A stretch of DNA of 64,000 bases. Source: Gp7-AA10 sp035636095. GTDB taxonomy: Bacteria; Acidobacteriota; Thermoanaerobaculia; Gp7-AA8. Position numbers and translations under genes: made by a program. Position 1 is the stretch's first letter; the number at the start of each line of letters is the position of its first letter. Below, piece after piece: positions 8,492 through 16,782 of this stretch. The DNA lies in NCBI GenBank assembly GCA_035636095.1, contig DASPZU010000121.1:41169-105168 (forward strand), given 5' to 3'. The notes beneath the pieces were generated by a model that worked only from the letters and a program-made list of their open reading frames with translations, was not told where the DNA came from and did not search any database.

Positions 8492-8567
8492 GCGGGCGTA
8501 GCTCAGTTGGTAGAGTCGGAGCTTCCCAAGCTCAAGGTCGCGGGTTCGATCCCCGTCGCCCGCTCCA
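8492..8567 (+). tRNA. tRNA-Gly, anticodon CCC
   Basis: A complete 76-nt cloverleaf: 7-bp acceptor stem (GCGGGCG with CGCCCGC), D-arm GCTC/GAGT with AGTTGGTA loop, anticodon loop TTCCCAA with anticodon CCC at 8525-8527, T-arm with TTCGATC loop, and an encoded 3' CCA. The base of the anticodon stem has one G-A mismatch. It follows the response-regulator gene by 19 nt. Confidence 0.96.
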
Positions 8568-8573
8568 AATCCA

Positions 8574-8619
8574 CTTTGTTACCCAGGTACCATGGTACAC
8601 TGGTACCATGGTAACAAAG
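8574..8619. promoter_or_regulatory. Operator-like nested palindrome overlapping a start codon
   Basis: The outer arms CTTTGTTACC (8574-8583) and GGTAACAAAG (8610-8619) are perfect 10-bp inverted repeats. Between them the palindromic 12-mer GGTACCATGGTA occurs twice with a 16-bp period (8586 and 8602). The ATG of the downstream gene lies in the second copy. This layout fits binding by a cooperative repressor, possibly the downstream protein itself. Confidence 0.6.
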
Positions 8620-8862
8620 TACATCGAGCGGGTGCAGACCGGCATCCGCATCGAGAAGCGGATTCTGAAAGTTCTCAAGGGTCTGGCCGAGTATCACGAT
8701 CTGTCTCTGGGCGACCTTCTGGAAGGGATCGTGTTGCACGCCTTCGAGGGGAAGGCGCCCTTCGGCGCCGAATCACGCAAGAAGATCGCCGAGCTCAAGA
8801 AGGTCTACAACCTCGATCTCACCAGCGCCGATTCGCACAAACTAGCGGAGCGAAAAAAATGA
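8608..8862 (+). CDS. Small ribbon-helix-helix-like protein of unknown function
   Basis: An 84-aa protein. The N-terminal beta-strand-like segment (KYIERVQTGIRIEKRILKVL) and two following helices (KGLAEYHDLSLGDLLEGIV) resemble a ribbon-helix-helix or Arc-like DNA-binding fold. The tail is charged and helical. The start codon sits inside a large palindrome (8574-8619), so autoregulation is plausible. Its stop overlaps the start of the next gene (ATGA), meaning the two are made together. A named family is not recognised; the fold assignment rests on pattern only. Confidence 0.65.
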   Translation: MVTKYIERVQTGIRIEKRILKVLKGLAEYHDLSLGDLLEGIVLHAFEGKAPFGAESRKKIAELKKVYNLDLTSADSHKLAERKK

Positions 8863-9245
8863 CCGAGCGCGAGCTCATCGATCGCTTCGAATCGTGCGCC
8901 GTCCCCAACGAGGGCTTGCATCATCGCGACCACGTGCACGTCGTGTGGGCCTATCTTCGTGAGATGCCGGTCGTCGAGGCGCTCAGTCGATTCAGCACAT
9001 CGCTAAAGCGTTTCGCGTCCCATTACGGCAAGACGATGCTGTACCACGAGACGATCACGTGGGCCTACGTCGCGCTCATTCACGAGCGAATGCAACAGCG
9101 GCCGGACGCCGATTGGGATGCGTTCTGCCGCCTCAATCCGGACCTCCTCAAATGGAAGCCGTCCATTCTCGATCAGTACTATCGGCCCGAGACGCTGGCC
9201 TCCGACCTGGCCCGCCGCGTTTTCATCCTGCCCGATCGCCGGTAG
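8859..9245 (+). CDS. Conserved hypothetical protein, His-rich alpha-helical
   Basis: A 128-aa soluble, mainly helical protein. Notable segments are LIDRFESC, the His cluster HHRDHVHVVW near residues 21-30, YHETITWAYVALIHERM, and a C-terminal YYRPETLASDLARRVF. The clustered histidines and acidic residues could bind a metal, but no catalytic family is recognised. It begins inside the stop codon of the preceding gene, so the two form a translationally coupled pair. Confidence 0.75.
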   Translation: MTERELIDRFESCAVPNEGLHHRDHVHVVWAYLREMPVVEALSRFSTSLKRFASHYGKTMLYHETITWAYVALIHERMQQRPDADWDAFCRLNPDLLKWKPSILDQYYRPETLASDLARRVFILPDRR

Positions 9246-9258
9246 AATTCCGAATCGG

Positions 9259-9843
9259 ATGCGATGTGCGCTTGTGGTGGCGATGTTCATGGCATCGGCG
9301 TGCGCGCATCGTCACGATTTCACGCCCCGTGAGGTCAACACCTACCTGAGCGGCGGCGGCAGCCGCATGAATTTTCACGGCCACTCGCTCTTCCGCTCGA
9401 TCCATTTCGAGGTCGCGGGCCATTCAGCACTCGCGAATCGATGGATGCGGCAGACCAGCGCCGGCATCGCGGTCGCGTACAGCGATATCCATCAAGCGCG
9501 GAGCTGGTTCGGCTATCGCTATGGTGATCCCGACGACTGGGTGCGCGCAGTCTCCTCGCTTCTTTTTCTGCGACGCCATTGGCGTGAAGCGTCCGACCTG
9601 CAGCCCTACGCCGAGCTCGGCACCGGACCGATGTGGTCGAACAGGCGTGTGCCCGCCGCAACTTCACGCTTGAACATGAATTCGCAAGCAGGGTTCGGCG
9701 TGATCCTGTTTGCACACGAGCGCATGCCGCTGCACGTCGGCTATCGTTTCTCGCACATTTCGAACGGAGGAATGACCGGCCGAAACCCCGGCCTGGAGGT
9801 CCATCAGATCGTCATCGGCGCGCGGGTGCGGCGTTTGCGCTGA
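9259..9843 (+). CDS. pagL: Lipid A 3-O-deacylase, PagL-like
   Basis: A 194-aa protein with an N-terminal export signal (MRCALVVAMFMASAC, possibly a lipobox) and alternating amphipathic strands fitting a small outer-membrane barrel. PagL enzymes remove the 3-O acyl chain of lipid A using a His-Ser-Glu triad. Here H166-x-S168-N169 (SHISNGG) and E180 (NPGLE) reproduce the spacing known for Pseudomonas PagL, where His and Glu are 14 residues apart. The gene follows the hypothetical pair by 13 nt and its 3' end overlaps the convergent CusF-like gene by 32 bp. Family assignment is strong; the activity is inferred. Confidence 0.82.
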   Translation: MRCALVVAMFMASACAHRHDFTPREVNTYLSGGGSRMNFHGHSLFRSIHFEVAGHSALANRWMRQTSAGIAVAYSDIHQARSWFGYRYGDPDDWVRAVSSLLFLRRHWREASDLQPYAELGTGPMWSNRRVPAATSRLNMNSQAGFGVILFAHERMPLHVGYRFSHISNGGMTGRNPGLEVHQIVIGARVRRLR

Positions 9844-10138
9844 CCGGCTTCACATCCGTGACCCAGTACCGGCCGTCGCGCTCATGCAATTTGACGTCGA
9901 CAGCGGTTCCATCGGGCGGAAGTGAATCGACCTTCGCGCCGCGAAGCTGGTAATCCATCTTCATCGCTTCCATGACGCCGGGGACTTCTCGGTTGTCGAG
10001 ATTGACCGAATTCTGCGCGCGGTCGCGCGAGACGATGGTGGCGGTCATGGGGTAGATGTTTTCCTTTGGCGGCGGCCCGGATTTCTCCGAGCACGCCGCG
10101 CACAGGATCGCGAGTGACAACGGGAGAAGGCGCCACAT
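9812..10138 (-). CDS. CusF-like copper-binding lipoprotein
   Basis: A 108-aa protein with a lipoprotein signal (LAILCAACS) and a small beta-barrel domain matching the CusF/copper-binding periplasmic family: TATIVSRDRAQNSVNLDN followed by VPGVMEAMKMDYQL. The M-x-A-M-x-M pattern corresponds to the CusF metal-ligand region, where Met, His and Trp residues bind Cu(I) or Ag(I). No CusCBA efflux genes are adjacent, so it may be a free-standing periplasmic metal chaperone. Its 3' end overlaps pagL. Confidence 0.8.
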   Translation of the reverse strand: MWRLLPLSLAILCAACSEKSGPPPKENIYPMTATIVSRDRAQNSVNLDNREVPGVMEAMKMDYQLRGAKVDSLPPDGTAVDVKLHERDGRYWVTDVKPVSANAAPARR

Positions 10139-10143
10139 GTCTG

Positions 10144-10212
10144 CCCCTCACCCCGTCCCTCTCCCCGCGAGCGGGGAGAGGGTGGTCCCGCGAAGCGGGA
10201 CCGGGTGAGGGG
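10144..10212. repeat. Dispersed palindromic element, copy 2 (intergenic)
   Basis: The core inverted repeat CCCTCTCCCCGC (10157-10168) pairs with 10171-10182. A second hairpin (GGTCCCGC / GCGGGACC, 10184-10202) and outer arms CCCCTCACCC and GGGTGAGGGG (10203-10212) complete it. It has the same plan as copies 1 and 3 and lies between the CusF-like gene and the stop of the TonB receptor. Confidence 0.92.
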
Positions 10213-10218
10213 TCGCTT

Positions 10219-13200
10219 TTAGAATCGCACTCCCACCGCAAATCGATACGTACGCGGTATCTGATACGCGTCCTTATTGGTAGCCCTGCCAAAGTTCGGA
10301 TCGAGCTGCCAGTTCGCGCCCATAGCCGCGCAATCGCCGGCCGCTGTCCCTTGCGGGCACTCTTTCGGCGTGTCGGTAAACGGATTAAATGGCTTCAGAG
10401 TCGACCGGTTGAAATTCGTGAAGACGCGCTGCTGCACGACATTGCCCGCGCTGGTCGCGGCCTGTTCGACGCCTTGATTGTTGAAGAGATTGATCACGTC
10501 GCCTTTGAAGAACAGACTCGCGCGGCTGATGGGCACGCTGTAGTTGACGGTGAAGCTGGTCTCTTTGATGCTGTCGAGGCGGAGGTCGCCGCGCGGCGTG
10601 AAGAAATACGCCACCTGTGTCGGCGGAAGTGCGTAGCCCGGATTCGTCACGCCGTTGGGCAGCGCGGTGCTCTTGCCGGGATTGATCACGCCGAATGCGT
10701 AATACGGGATCCCGGAGTGATAACGCTGCAGCAGCGACAGATCGAGATTGCCGAAGGGGAAGGGTGGATTGTATTGCAGCCACACGTTCGCGCGATGCCG
10801 GATGTCGGCGGGCAGATATCCGACCGGATTGTTCTGCGCGAAATTCGTGTACTCGGGATACTCCGGAATCTGATAAACGTTCGAGCCGGTCGTGCCGATC
10901 GCGCCGATGGTCACGGTCGCGTTGTTGAACTCCTCGTTCTCGACGTTTCCGCGCAGCTTCGCGTAGGTGTAGTTGCCGCCCAGCGTTACGCGCTGCATCA
11001 GCTTGCTCTGCCCCTGGAGTTGGAGCGCGTTGTATCGCCGCGACAGATTGCCGCTGCTGTTTTCGATGAAGCCGATATCGACCTTCGCGCCGGTGGGCGT
11101 GGTGTTCTGTCCGGTGGTGGTATCGCGGCGCGTGACGTAGAAGTCGGACCACTTCCGGTGAATGACATCTGCGCGGAGGAAACTGCTGCGCGGAAGCAGC
11201 ACGCCGTAGCCGGCGGTGATCTCGTCCATGTACGGCGACTTCAGCTTGCCCTGGATTTTTTCGGTGAAGCCCGGAATCGAGAGCTGGTAAATCAGACTGT
11301 TATTGCCCGTGAATCCGTTGTCGTGGAACCATTGAAACGCACGGCGGATGACCTCCTCGGTCGGCACGAGCTGCGCGGCCGGAGTGCCAATCGGATTGAT
11401 TTCGGGGCCGAGGTATTGGAATTGATAGGTAGAGTAGCGGCCGCCGGTGGAGGTCGAGTCGGCAGGACCCTGCGAGATCATCGCGACATAACGGCCGTAG
11501 TTTGCGCTGATGCGATGCTTGCCGTTGCCGGTGACGTCGAAGATGCCGCCGATGCGCGGACTCACGCGCGAGTCGGAGACGGTCTTGATGTGGGTCTGGT
11601 TCTCACCGTCATTCTTGTCGTAGCGCAAACCGGCGTTGAAGCTCCAGTGCTGATTGAAGTCCCACTTGTCGTTGACGAACGCCGACTTCGTCCCGAAGTC
11701 TGACACCTGGCTGGTGCCGAGGAGCGGGTCCCACTCCCAGTGTGAGCGAGACACGCCGCCGCTCTTGTTGGGATCGAGATGCAGGAACAATGTGCCGCCG
11801 GAGTAGATGAAGTCGCCGAACAGACGAAAGTCAGAACCGGACTGGTAGTTGTCTTCTTTACGAAGCTGATGGAAGTCGTCCACCCCGGCTGTCAGATTGT
11901 GGCTGCCGAACGACCGCGTCGACAGAAAATATGACGCCTTCAGCAGCGCGTCCTTGTTGTCGCGCTCCTTCGGCGCGCACACGCCGCAGAACGTCGGCGA
12001 CCACCCTCGAAACCCGGTGCTGATGTCGCGGAGCAGCGTTCCTTTGATCTCATCGCGGAAAGGCGCGCCGCCGCCGACGATCGAGAAGTCCTTCTTGCTC
12101 CATTGCGCTTCCAGCAGGAAGTTGTTCGTGATCACGCCGTTGTAGTGCAGCGCATACAGGCTGATCGGATTTCCAACCGAGCGCAGGCTTGCCAGATCGG
12201 CGATATTGCCGAATTTCGTTCCGCTCAGGTTGTTCTTCACTTTGAGATACGAGCCGATGATCGAATGCTTCGAGGTGAGGTTGCCGGTCAGCTTCGCTTC
12301 ATAGCGGCTTTCGTTGGCCGTGGTGGTGTAGGGGAGATTCAGGCCGACAGTCTGGTTCGAGAAGCTTGTCTTCGCCTGACGTCCTGCCAGGAAGAACCAC
12401 AGCCGGTCGCGGATGATGCGTCCGCCGATCGTTTCCTCGTAGATCGGATTGACCTTCGAAATGTGATTCGCTTCGGGAACCCCGCTGACCGGATCCTTGA
12501 ACGCGGTCTTCGAGATCCACTTGTCATTCGACAGACCATCACGCACTGAACCGGTGAAGTCGTTCCCGCCTGATTTCGTGATCGTGCTGACCACGCCGCC
12601 GGTGAAGCGGCCATATTCTGCCGACACGCCGCCGGTGAGCAGCGTGGTCTCCTGAATGGCGTCTTCGATCACCGCTGCCTGCGGCTGTCCTCGGACGTTT
12701 TCGTTCACCACCACGCCGTTGACGAGATAGAGATTGTCGAACGATTGCGCGCCGTGGATGACGATCTGATTATTCGGGCCGGTATTCGTGACTCCGGGCG
12801 CAAGCAGCACGCGACCCTGGATGTTGCGGTCCACAGGAAGCGACTCGATGGTCTTGGCATCGAAGTTCGTCGAGACCTGCGGCGTCTCGAGGACCGACGG
12901 CGCCGCGGCCGTGACCGTGATCGCTTCGCTGACCCTGCTCACCGCGAGCTCGGCATCGACTCGCGAAGTCTCGGCGAGCTTCAGCGTGGAATTCTTGGTG
13001 ACCTTCTGCATCCCTTCCAGCTCGAAGCTGACCTGATACGGGCCGGGTGGAAGGGAGGGGAAGACATAGTCGCCGTTGGCGCCGCTGACGGTGGTGCGCG
13101 TTCCCTGAAGGTTGGGCGAGCTGACCGTCACGGTGACGCCGGGAAGCGGTTTCCCGCCCGTGGTCACCGTGCCGGTCAGTGTCGCGGTCGTCTGCGCGAA

Positions 13201-13260
13201 CGCGCTGACGGACACCAGAAGCACGGCGAGGCAGAACAGATACCTCGATCGCAAATGCAT
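10219..13260 (-). CDS. TonB-dependent receptor, CGVC subgroup, paralog 1
   Basis: A 1013-aa outer-membrane receptor: signal peptide (FCLAVLLVSVSAFAQ), carboxypeptidase-regulatory-like domain (about 28-105, GGKPLPGVTVTV and LPPGPYQVSFELEGMQK), plug domain (NTGPNNQIVIHGAQSFDNLYLVNG, then SAEYGRFTGGVVSTITKSGGN) and a barrel ending TYRFAVGVRF. It shares this ending and a CGVC motif near residue 425 (SPTFCGVCAPKERDN) with the receptors at 20355 and 34697, which mark a recent gene family. TonB receptors of this size import oligosaccharides, peptides or metal complexes; the ligand is unknown. A strong AAGGAGG precedes the ATG. Confidence 0.94.
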   Translation of the reverse strand: MHLRSRYLFCLAVLLVSVSAFAQTTATLTGTVTTGGKPLPGVTVTVSSPNLQGTRTTVSGANGDYVFPSLPPGPYQVSFELEGMQKVTKNSTLKLAETSRVDAELAVSRVSEAITVTAAAPSVLETPQVSTNFDAKTIESLPVDRNIQGRVLLAPGVTNTGPNNQIVIHGAQSFDNLYLVNGVVVNENVRGQPQAAVIEDAIQETTLLTGGVSAEYGRFTGGVVSTITKSGGNDFTGSVRDGLSNDKWISKTAFKDPVSGVPEANHISKVNPIYEETIGGRIIRDRLWFFLAGRQAKTSFSNQTVGLNLPYTTTANESRYEAKLTGNLTSKHSIIGSYLKVKNNLSGTKFGNIADLASLRSVGNPISLYALHYNGVITNNFLLEAQWSKKDFSIVGGGAPFRDEIKGTLLRDISTGFRGWSPTFCGVCAPKERDNKDALLKASYFLSTRSFGSHNLTAGVDDFHQLRKEDNYQSGSDFRLFGDFIYSGGTLFLHLDPNKSGGVSRSHWEWDPLLGTSQVSDFGTKSAFVNDKWDFNQHWSFNAGLRYDKNDGENQTHIKTVSDSRVSPRIGGIFDVTGNGKHRISANYGRYVAMISQGPADSTSTGGRYSTYQFQYLGPEINPIGTPAAQLVPTEEVIRRAFQWFHDNGFTGNNSLIYQLSIPGFTEKIQGKLKSPYMDEITAGYGVLLPRSSFLRADVIHRKWSDFYVTRRDTTTGQNTTPTGAKVDIGFIENSSGNLSRRYNALQLQGQSKLMQRVTLGGNYTYAKLRGNVENEEFNNATVTIGAIGTTGSNVYQIPEYPEYTNFAQNNPVGYLPADIRHRANVWLQYNPPFPFGNLDLSLLQRYHSGIPYYAFGVINPGKSTALPNGVTNPGYALPPTQVAYFFTPRGDLRLDSIKETSFTVNYSVPISRASLFFKGDVINLFNNQGVEQAATSAGNVVQQRVFTNFNRSTLKPFNPFTDTPKECPQGTAAGDCAAMGANWQLDPNFGRATNKDAYQIPRTYRFAVGVRF

Positions 13261-13349
13261 GGGGGGGCTCCTCCTTATTGGCGGGGCAAGACTACACCAC
13301 GTCCGTGCGTGAGTGTGTGTCAGTACTGGTTACCTGGAGGATAGCGGAG

Positions 13350-14579
13350 CTACTCGTAGCGAAGGGCCTCGATCGGATCGAGGCGCGCCGCTTTGCGCGC
13401 GGGATAGAAGCCGAAGAATACGCCGATAAACGCGGCCACGCCGAAGGCCAGCAGGATGGATTCGAGCGAGACGACGATCGGCCAACCGGCTTTGGCCGCC
13501 ACGAGCTTCGAAGAGCCGATGCCCAGCAGAACGCCGATCAGGCCGCCGACGATGGAGATCGTGATGGCCTCGAAAAGGAATTGGATGAGAACGTGGCGTC
13601 CCTTCGCGCCGATGGCCATGCGGATGCCGATCTCACGCGTGCGCTCGGTGACCGAGACCAGCATGATGTTCATGATGCCGATACCGCCGACGAGCAGCGA
13701 GACGGCCGCCACCATCAGCAGCAGCATTTTCAAGGTGTTCATCTGCGAGGCGCTGGCGGCGGCGATCTCTTCCTGCGACCGCATCTGAAAATCGGCGTCT
13801 TGTCCCGGACCGATTCGGTGTCGTTGCCGCAGAATCGAATCGATTTCCGTTTGCGCCTGCTGCACGGCATCGGCCGAGCGCGCCGAGACGTAGAGCATGT
13901 CGATCTTGGTCTTGCCGCTGAGGCGCTTCATGATGGTGGTATACGGCGCGAGGATGGTGTCGTCCTGATCCTGACCCATCATGTTGCCGCCCTTGCGCTC
14001 CAGCACTCCCACCACTTTGAAGGGCACGTTCTTGATGCGGATCACCTGTCCGACGCCATCACCGTTCGGGAAAAGATTTTCAGAAACGGTTGCGCCCAGG
14101 ACTGCGACTTTGGAGGCGGCTTTGACGTCGGCGTCGGTGAAGAAATCGCCCTGCGCCACGTTCCACACTCGAATCATTGGATAGTCAGTGCCGACACCGT
14201 TGACCGAAGTTCCCCAGTTCAGCTCGCCTGCCACGACCTGGGCCGCGGTGCGCACCTGCGGTGAAACGTACGACACGTCGGCCGCATCGCTTTTCAGCGC
14301 TTCGCCGTCGTCGGGTGTCAATGTCGAGTTGCCGGTGAAGAGTCGCGCGCCGCTGGCGGTGGTCGCGCCGGGAAAGATCATGATGAAGTTTGTGCCGAGC
14401 GAGTTGATGGTCGACTGAATCGACGCCGATGCGCCGTTTCCGATCGCGACGACCACGATCACGCAGCCGACGCCGATGACCATGCCCAGCATGGTCAGGA
14501 ACGAGCGGAGCTTGTTGCGCGAGATGGCCTTCAAACCGACGATGGCGATGTTGCCGAGGCGCTGAACGGAGTTTTTCAT
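13350..14579 (-). CDS. MacB-type ABC exporter permease (FtsX domain)
   Basis: A 409-aa membrane protein with one N-terminal helix (MLGMVIGVGCVIVVVAIGNG), a large periplasmic MacB-core domain (about 45-270) and three C-terminal helices of the FtsX domain (MNTLKMLLLMVAAVSLLVGGIG, and others) with the conserved TERTREIGIRMAIGA and PARKAARLDPIEALRYE segments. It lacks its own ATPase domain, which is the separate gene upstream (14576). Together with the adaptor at 15334 it forms a MacAB-like tripartite exporter, for macrolides, peptides or lipoproteins; no outer-membrane channel gene is adjacent. Its start overlaps the stop of the ATPase gene. Confidence 0.92.
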   Translation of the reverse strand: MKNSVQRLGNIAIVGLKAISRNKLRSFLTMLGMVIGVGCVIVVVAIGNGASASIQSTINSLGTNFIMIFPGATTASGARLFTGNSTLTPDDGEALKSDAADVSYVSPQVRTAAQVVAGELNWGTSVNGVGTDYPMIRVWNVAQGDFFTDADVKAASKVAVLGATVSENLFPNGDGVGQVIRIKNVPFKVVGVLERKGGNMMGQDQDDTILAPYTTIMKRLSGKTKIDMLYVSARSADAVQQAQTEIDSILRQRHRIGPGQDADFQMRSQEEIAAASASQMNTLKMLLLMVAAVSLLVGGIGIMNIMLVSVTERTREIGIRMAIGAKGRHVLIQFLFEAITISIVGGLIGVLLGIGSSKLVAAKAGWPIVVSLESILLAFGVAAFIGVFFGFYPARKAARLDPIEALRYE

Positions 14580-15331
14580 GATCTGTCCTGAGCAACCGCG
14601 GCGGCGACCGGCCCGATTCCGCGCGACGCCACGCGGTGCTGTCGAATGCGCTCATCCTGATGGATGCGACCGTCGCGAACGTGCACGATGCGCTGCGCAT
14701 GCCGGGCGATGTCAGGTTCATGAGTAATTAGCACAACTGTTTTTTGTGTATCATTAAGTGACTGAAAAATGCCCATGATTTCTTCCGAAGTCTGCGAGTC
14801 GAGATTCCCGGTCGGCTCGTCGGCCAGCAGAAGCGCGGGATCGGTCACCAGCGCCCGCGCGATCGCGACGCGCTGCTGCTGTCCGCCCGAGAGTTGCGAA
14901 GGATAGTGACTCTCCCGGCCGGCGAGGCCGACGCGCGAGAGCGCCTGACGCGCAGCGTCATCGCGTTGCGCGCGCGTCCATCCGGTCTCGCCGTAAAGCA
15001 GCGGCAGCTCCACGTTTTCGATCGCTGAGGTGCGCGCCAGAAGGTTGAAGCTCTGAAAGACGAAGCCGATTTTTGCGTTGCGCACCACCGCGCGTTGATC
15101 GCGATTCAGCTCCGAGACATCGACGCCGTCCAGCCGATACGTGCCGGTGGTCGGCCGATCGAGACAGCCCAGGATGTTCATCAGCGTGGACTTACCGGAG
15201 CCGGATGGCCCCATGACTGCCACGAATTCGCCGCGATCGATCGACAGATTGATGCCGGCCAGAGCGCGCACTTCGACCTCGCCCATTTGATAGACCTTGG
15301 TCAGGTCTTTGATCTCGATGACGCGATCCAC
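14576..15331 (-). CDS. ABC transporter ATP-binding protein (MacB/LolD type)
   Basis: A 251-aa ATPase with Walker A GPSGSGKST, Q-loop GFVFQSFNLL, signature LSGGQQQR, Walker B LLADEPTGNLD and H-loop LITHEPD. The N-terminal IEIKDLTKVYQMGEVEVRAL and the specific LLADEPTGNLDS sequence are typical of the LolD/MacB branch, which powers mechanotransmission rather than import. It lies between adaptor and permease (2-nt gap upstream, 4-bp overlap downstream), so it is part of a three-gene operon. An AT-rich patch (14718-14783) covers the codons between Walker B and the H-loop. Confidence 0.94.
   Translation of the reverse strand: MDRVIEIKDLTKVYQMGEVEVRALAGINLSIDRGEFVAVMGPSGSGKSTLMNILGCLDRPTTGTYRLDGVDVSELNRDQRAVVRNAKIGFVFQSFNLLARTSAIENVELPLLYGETGWTRAQRDDAARQALSRVGLAGRESHYPSQLSGGQQQRVAIARALVTDPALLLADEPTGNLDSQTSEEIMGIFQSLNDTQKTVVLITHEPDIARHAQRIVHVRDGRIHQDERIRQHRVASRGIGPVAAAVAQDRS
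14718..14783. other. AT-rich patch inside the ABC ATPase gene
   Basis: About 66 bp of AT-rich sequence in an intact frame encoding a conserved region (SLNDTQKTVVLITHE). On the coding strand it contains GTCAC followed seven bases later by TACAC, close to the patches at 57706 and 63710. Confidence 0.6.
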
Positions 15332-15333
15332 GA

Positions 15334-16620
15334 TTAGCCCGGACCTCGACGCGGTCCTCCGCCGCCCGGCCCGCCCATCGGTCCGCGGTTCGATCCCGGC
15401 GGCGCTGCCTGATCGACCTTCGTGGTCGCCAGGCCGACCACGATGCTGTCGCCCGCGTGCACGTCGCCGTCGACGACCTGTGTGTAGTGTCCGTCGCTGA
15501 TCCCGGTGCGGATCTGCATGGGCTTCAGCTTCTTGTTCGGGTCGAGGAGATAGATGGTCTGCCGCTTCGGGGGCGGTGGACCGCCCGCGAAAACACCAGC
15601 GGCACCATTCATTCCGCGTCCGCGGCCGAAGCCTGCCATGCGACCCTCGCCGCCGGCCCCCGGGCCACTCGCCGCGCGTTGTCCGCCGGCGGCAGTTGCG
15701 GTCGGGGCGGCTCCCGCTGTTTGGCTGGTGTCGGGTTTGAATCGCAAGGCGGCATTCGGAATCCGAAGCACGGCGCGCACCAGCGCGACATCGATGGTGA
15801 CATTGGCCGTCATCTTCGGACGAAGCTTCTCGTCGGGATTGGGAACCGCGATGATGACGGGATAGGTGACGACATTCTGTGAAACGGTCGCATTCAGGCG
15901 AATTTGCGCGATGCTTCCGCGAAATTCTTCATCGGGATACGCGTCGACGGTGAATCGCGCGACCTGCCCGACCCGCACGCGGCCGATGTCGGACTGATCG
16001 ACATCGGCCTGGACTTGCATTTTGGTCAGGTCCTGCGCGATCGAGAACAGCGTCGGCGCCTGGAACGAAGCGGCAACGGTCTGGCCGACATCGTATTGAC
16101 GGTCGACGACCACGCCGTCGATCGGCGAAACGATCTTCGTGTATTTGAGATTCGTGAGCGCCTGACTGAGCGCTGCAGTCGCCTGCTGCACCTGCGCCCT
16201 CGCACTCTCGTATTGCGCTTTCGCCGAGTCGTAATCGGCTTGCGCCGCCAGACCCGACTTCACCAGCCGGCCTTGACGCTCAAACGTGATCTTGGCGTTG
16301 GCTTCCTCGACCTGCGCTTTGGTGAGGTCGGCCTTCCGCTGGTCGACCTGCGCCTGAAACGGCGTCGGATCGAGCTCCGCGAGAAGCTGATTCTTTTTCA
16401 CGCGACTGTTGAAGTCAGCATAGAGCCTTGCGATGACGCCGGAGACCTGGCTGCCCACCTGCACCGTCGTCACGGCTGACAACGTGCCGGTCGCGGTGAC
16501 GGTCATGGTGACGTCGCCGCGATCGATTCTTTCGACTCGATATTGCTCGTCCTTCTTGCCGCTACGGCAGTCGAGGATGGCAATCAGGATGAAGGCAGCA
16601 GCAATGCGTGGCAATCTCAA
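15334..16620 (-). CDS. MacA/HlyD-type periplasmic adaptor subunit
   Basis: A membrane-fusion protein of about 428 aa that links an inner-membrane exporter to an outer-membrane channel. Visible parts are an N-terminal membrane anchor (IAAAFILIAIL), the lipoyl/barrel-sandwich half-motifs (TTVQVGSQVSGVIARLYADFNS and TKIVSPIDGVVVDRQYDVGQTV), a coiled-coil hairpin rich in Ala/Gln between them (about 80-150), a beta-barrel domain, and an unusual Gly/Pro/Ala-rich insert (about 290-340) and tail. TTG at 16620 is chosen because AAGGGGA lies 8 nt upstream; the frame stays open to a TTG at 16659. It is the first gene of the exporter operon. Confidence 0.9.
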   Translation of the reverse strand: MRLPRIAAAFILIAILDCRSGKKDEQYRVERIDRGDVTMTVTATGTLSAVTTVQVGSQVSGVIARLYADFNSRVKKNQLLAELDPTPFQAQVDQRKADLTKAQVEEANAKITFERQGRLVKSGLAAQADYDSAKAQYESARAQVQQATAALSQALTNLKYTKIVSPIDGVVVDRQYDVGQTVAASFQAPTLFSIAQDLTKMQVQADVDQSDIGRVRVGQVARFTVDAYPDEEFRGSIAQIRLNATVSQNVVTYPVIIAVPNPDEKLRPKMTANVTIDVALVRAVLRIPNAALRFKPDTSQTAGAAPTATAAGGQRAASGPGAGGEGRMAGFGRGRGMNGAAGVFAGGPPPPKRQTIYLLDPNKKLKPMQIRTGISDGHYTQVVDGDVHAGDSIVVGLATTKVDQAAPPGSNRGPMGGPGGGGPRRGPG

Positions 16621-16687
16621 CAAAAAAATCCCCTTCCCGGTACGACTACGTTCCCGCAAACGTTGAAGGGAGCGAAGTTTATAGTGA

Positions 16688-16758
16688 GTTCTCGGTTCTC
16701 GGTTCTCAGTTCTCAGTTTTTTTGCCTTTCTGACAACCGATAACTGACAACCGACAAC
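16688..16758. repeat. Two 7-bp tandem repeats in the adaptor/bactofilin intergenic region
   Basis: GTTCTCR is repeated four times at 16688-16715. After a T-run, the unit YGAYAAC is repeated four times at 16731-16758. Both have a 7-bp period. They lie between divergent genes, 25 bp or more upstream of the bactofilin start. Confidence 0.85.
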
Positions 16759-16782
16759 TTCTACTGTTATTCTTTCCGCCCG

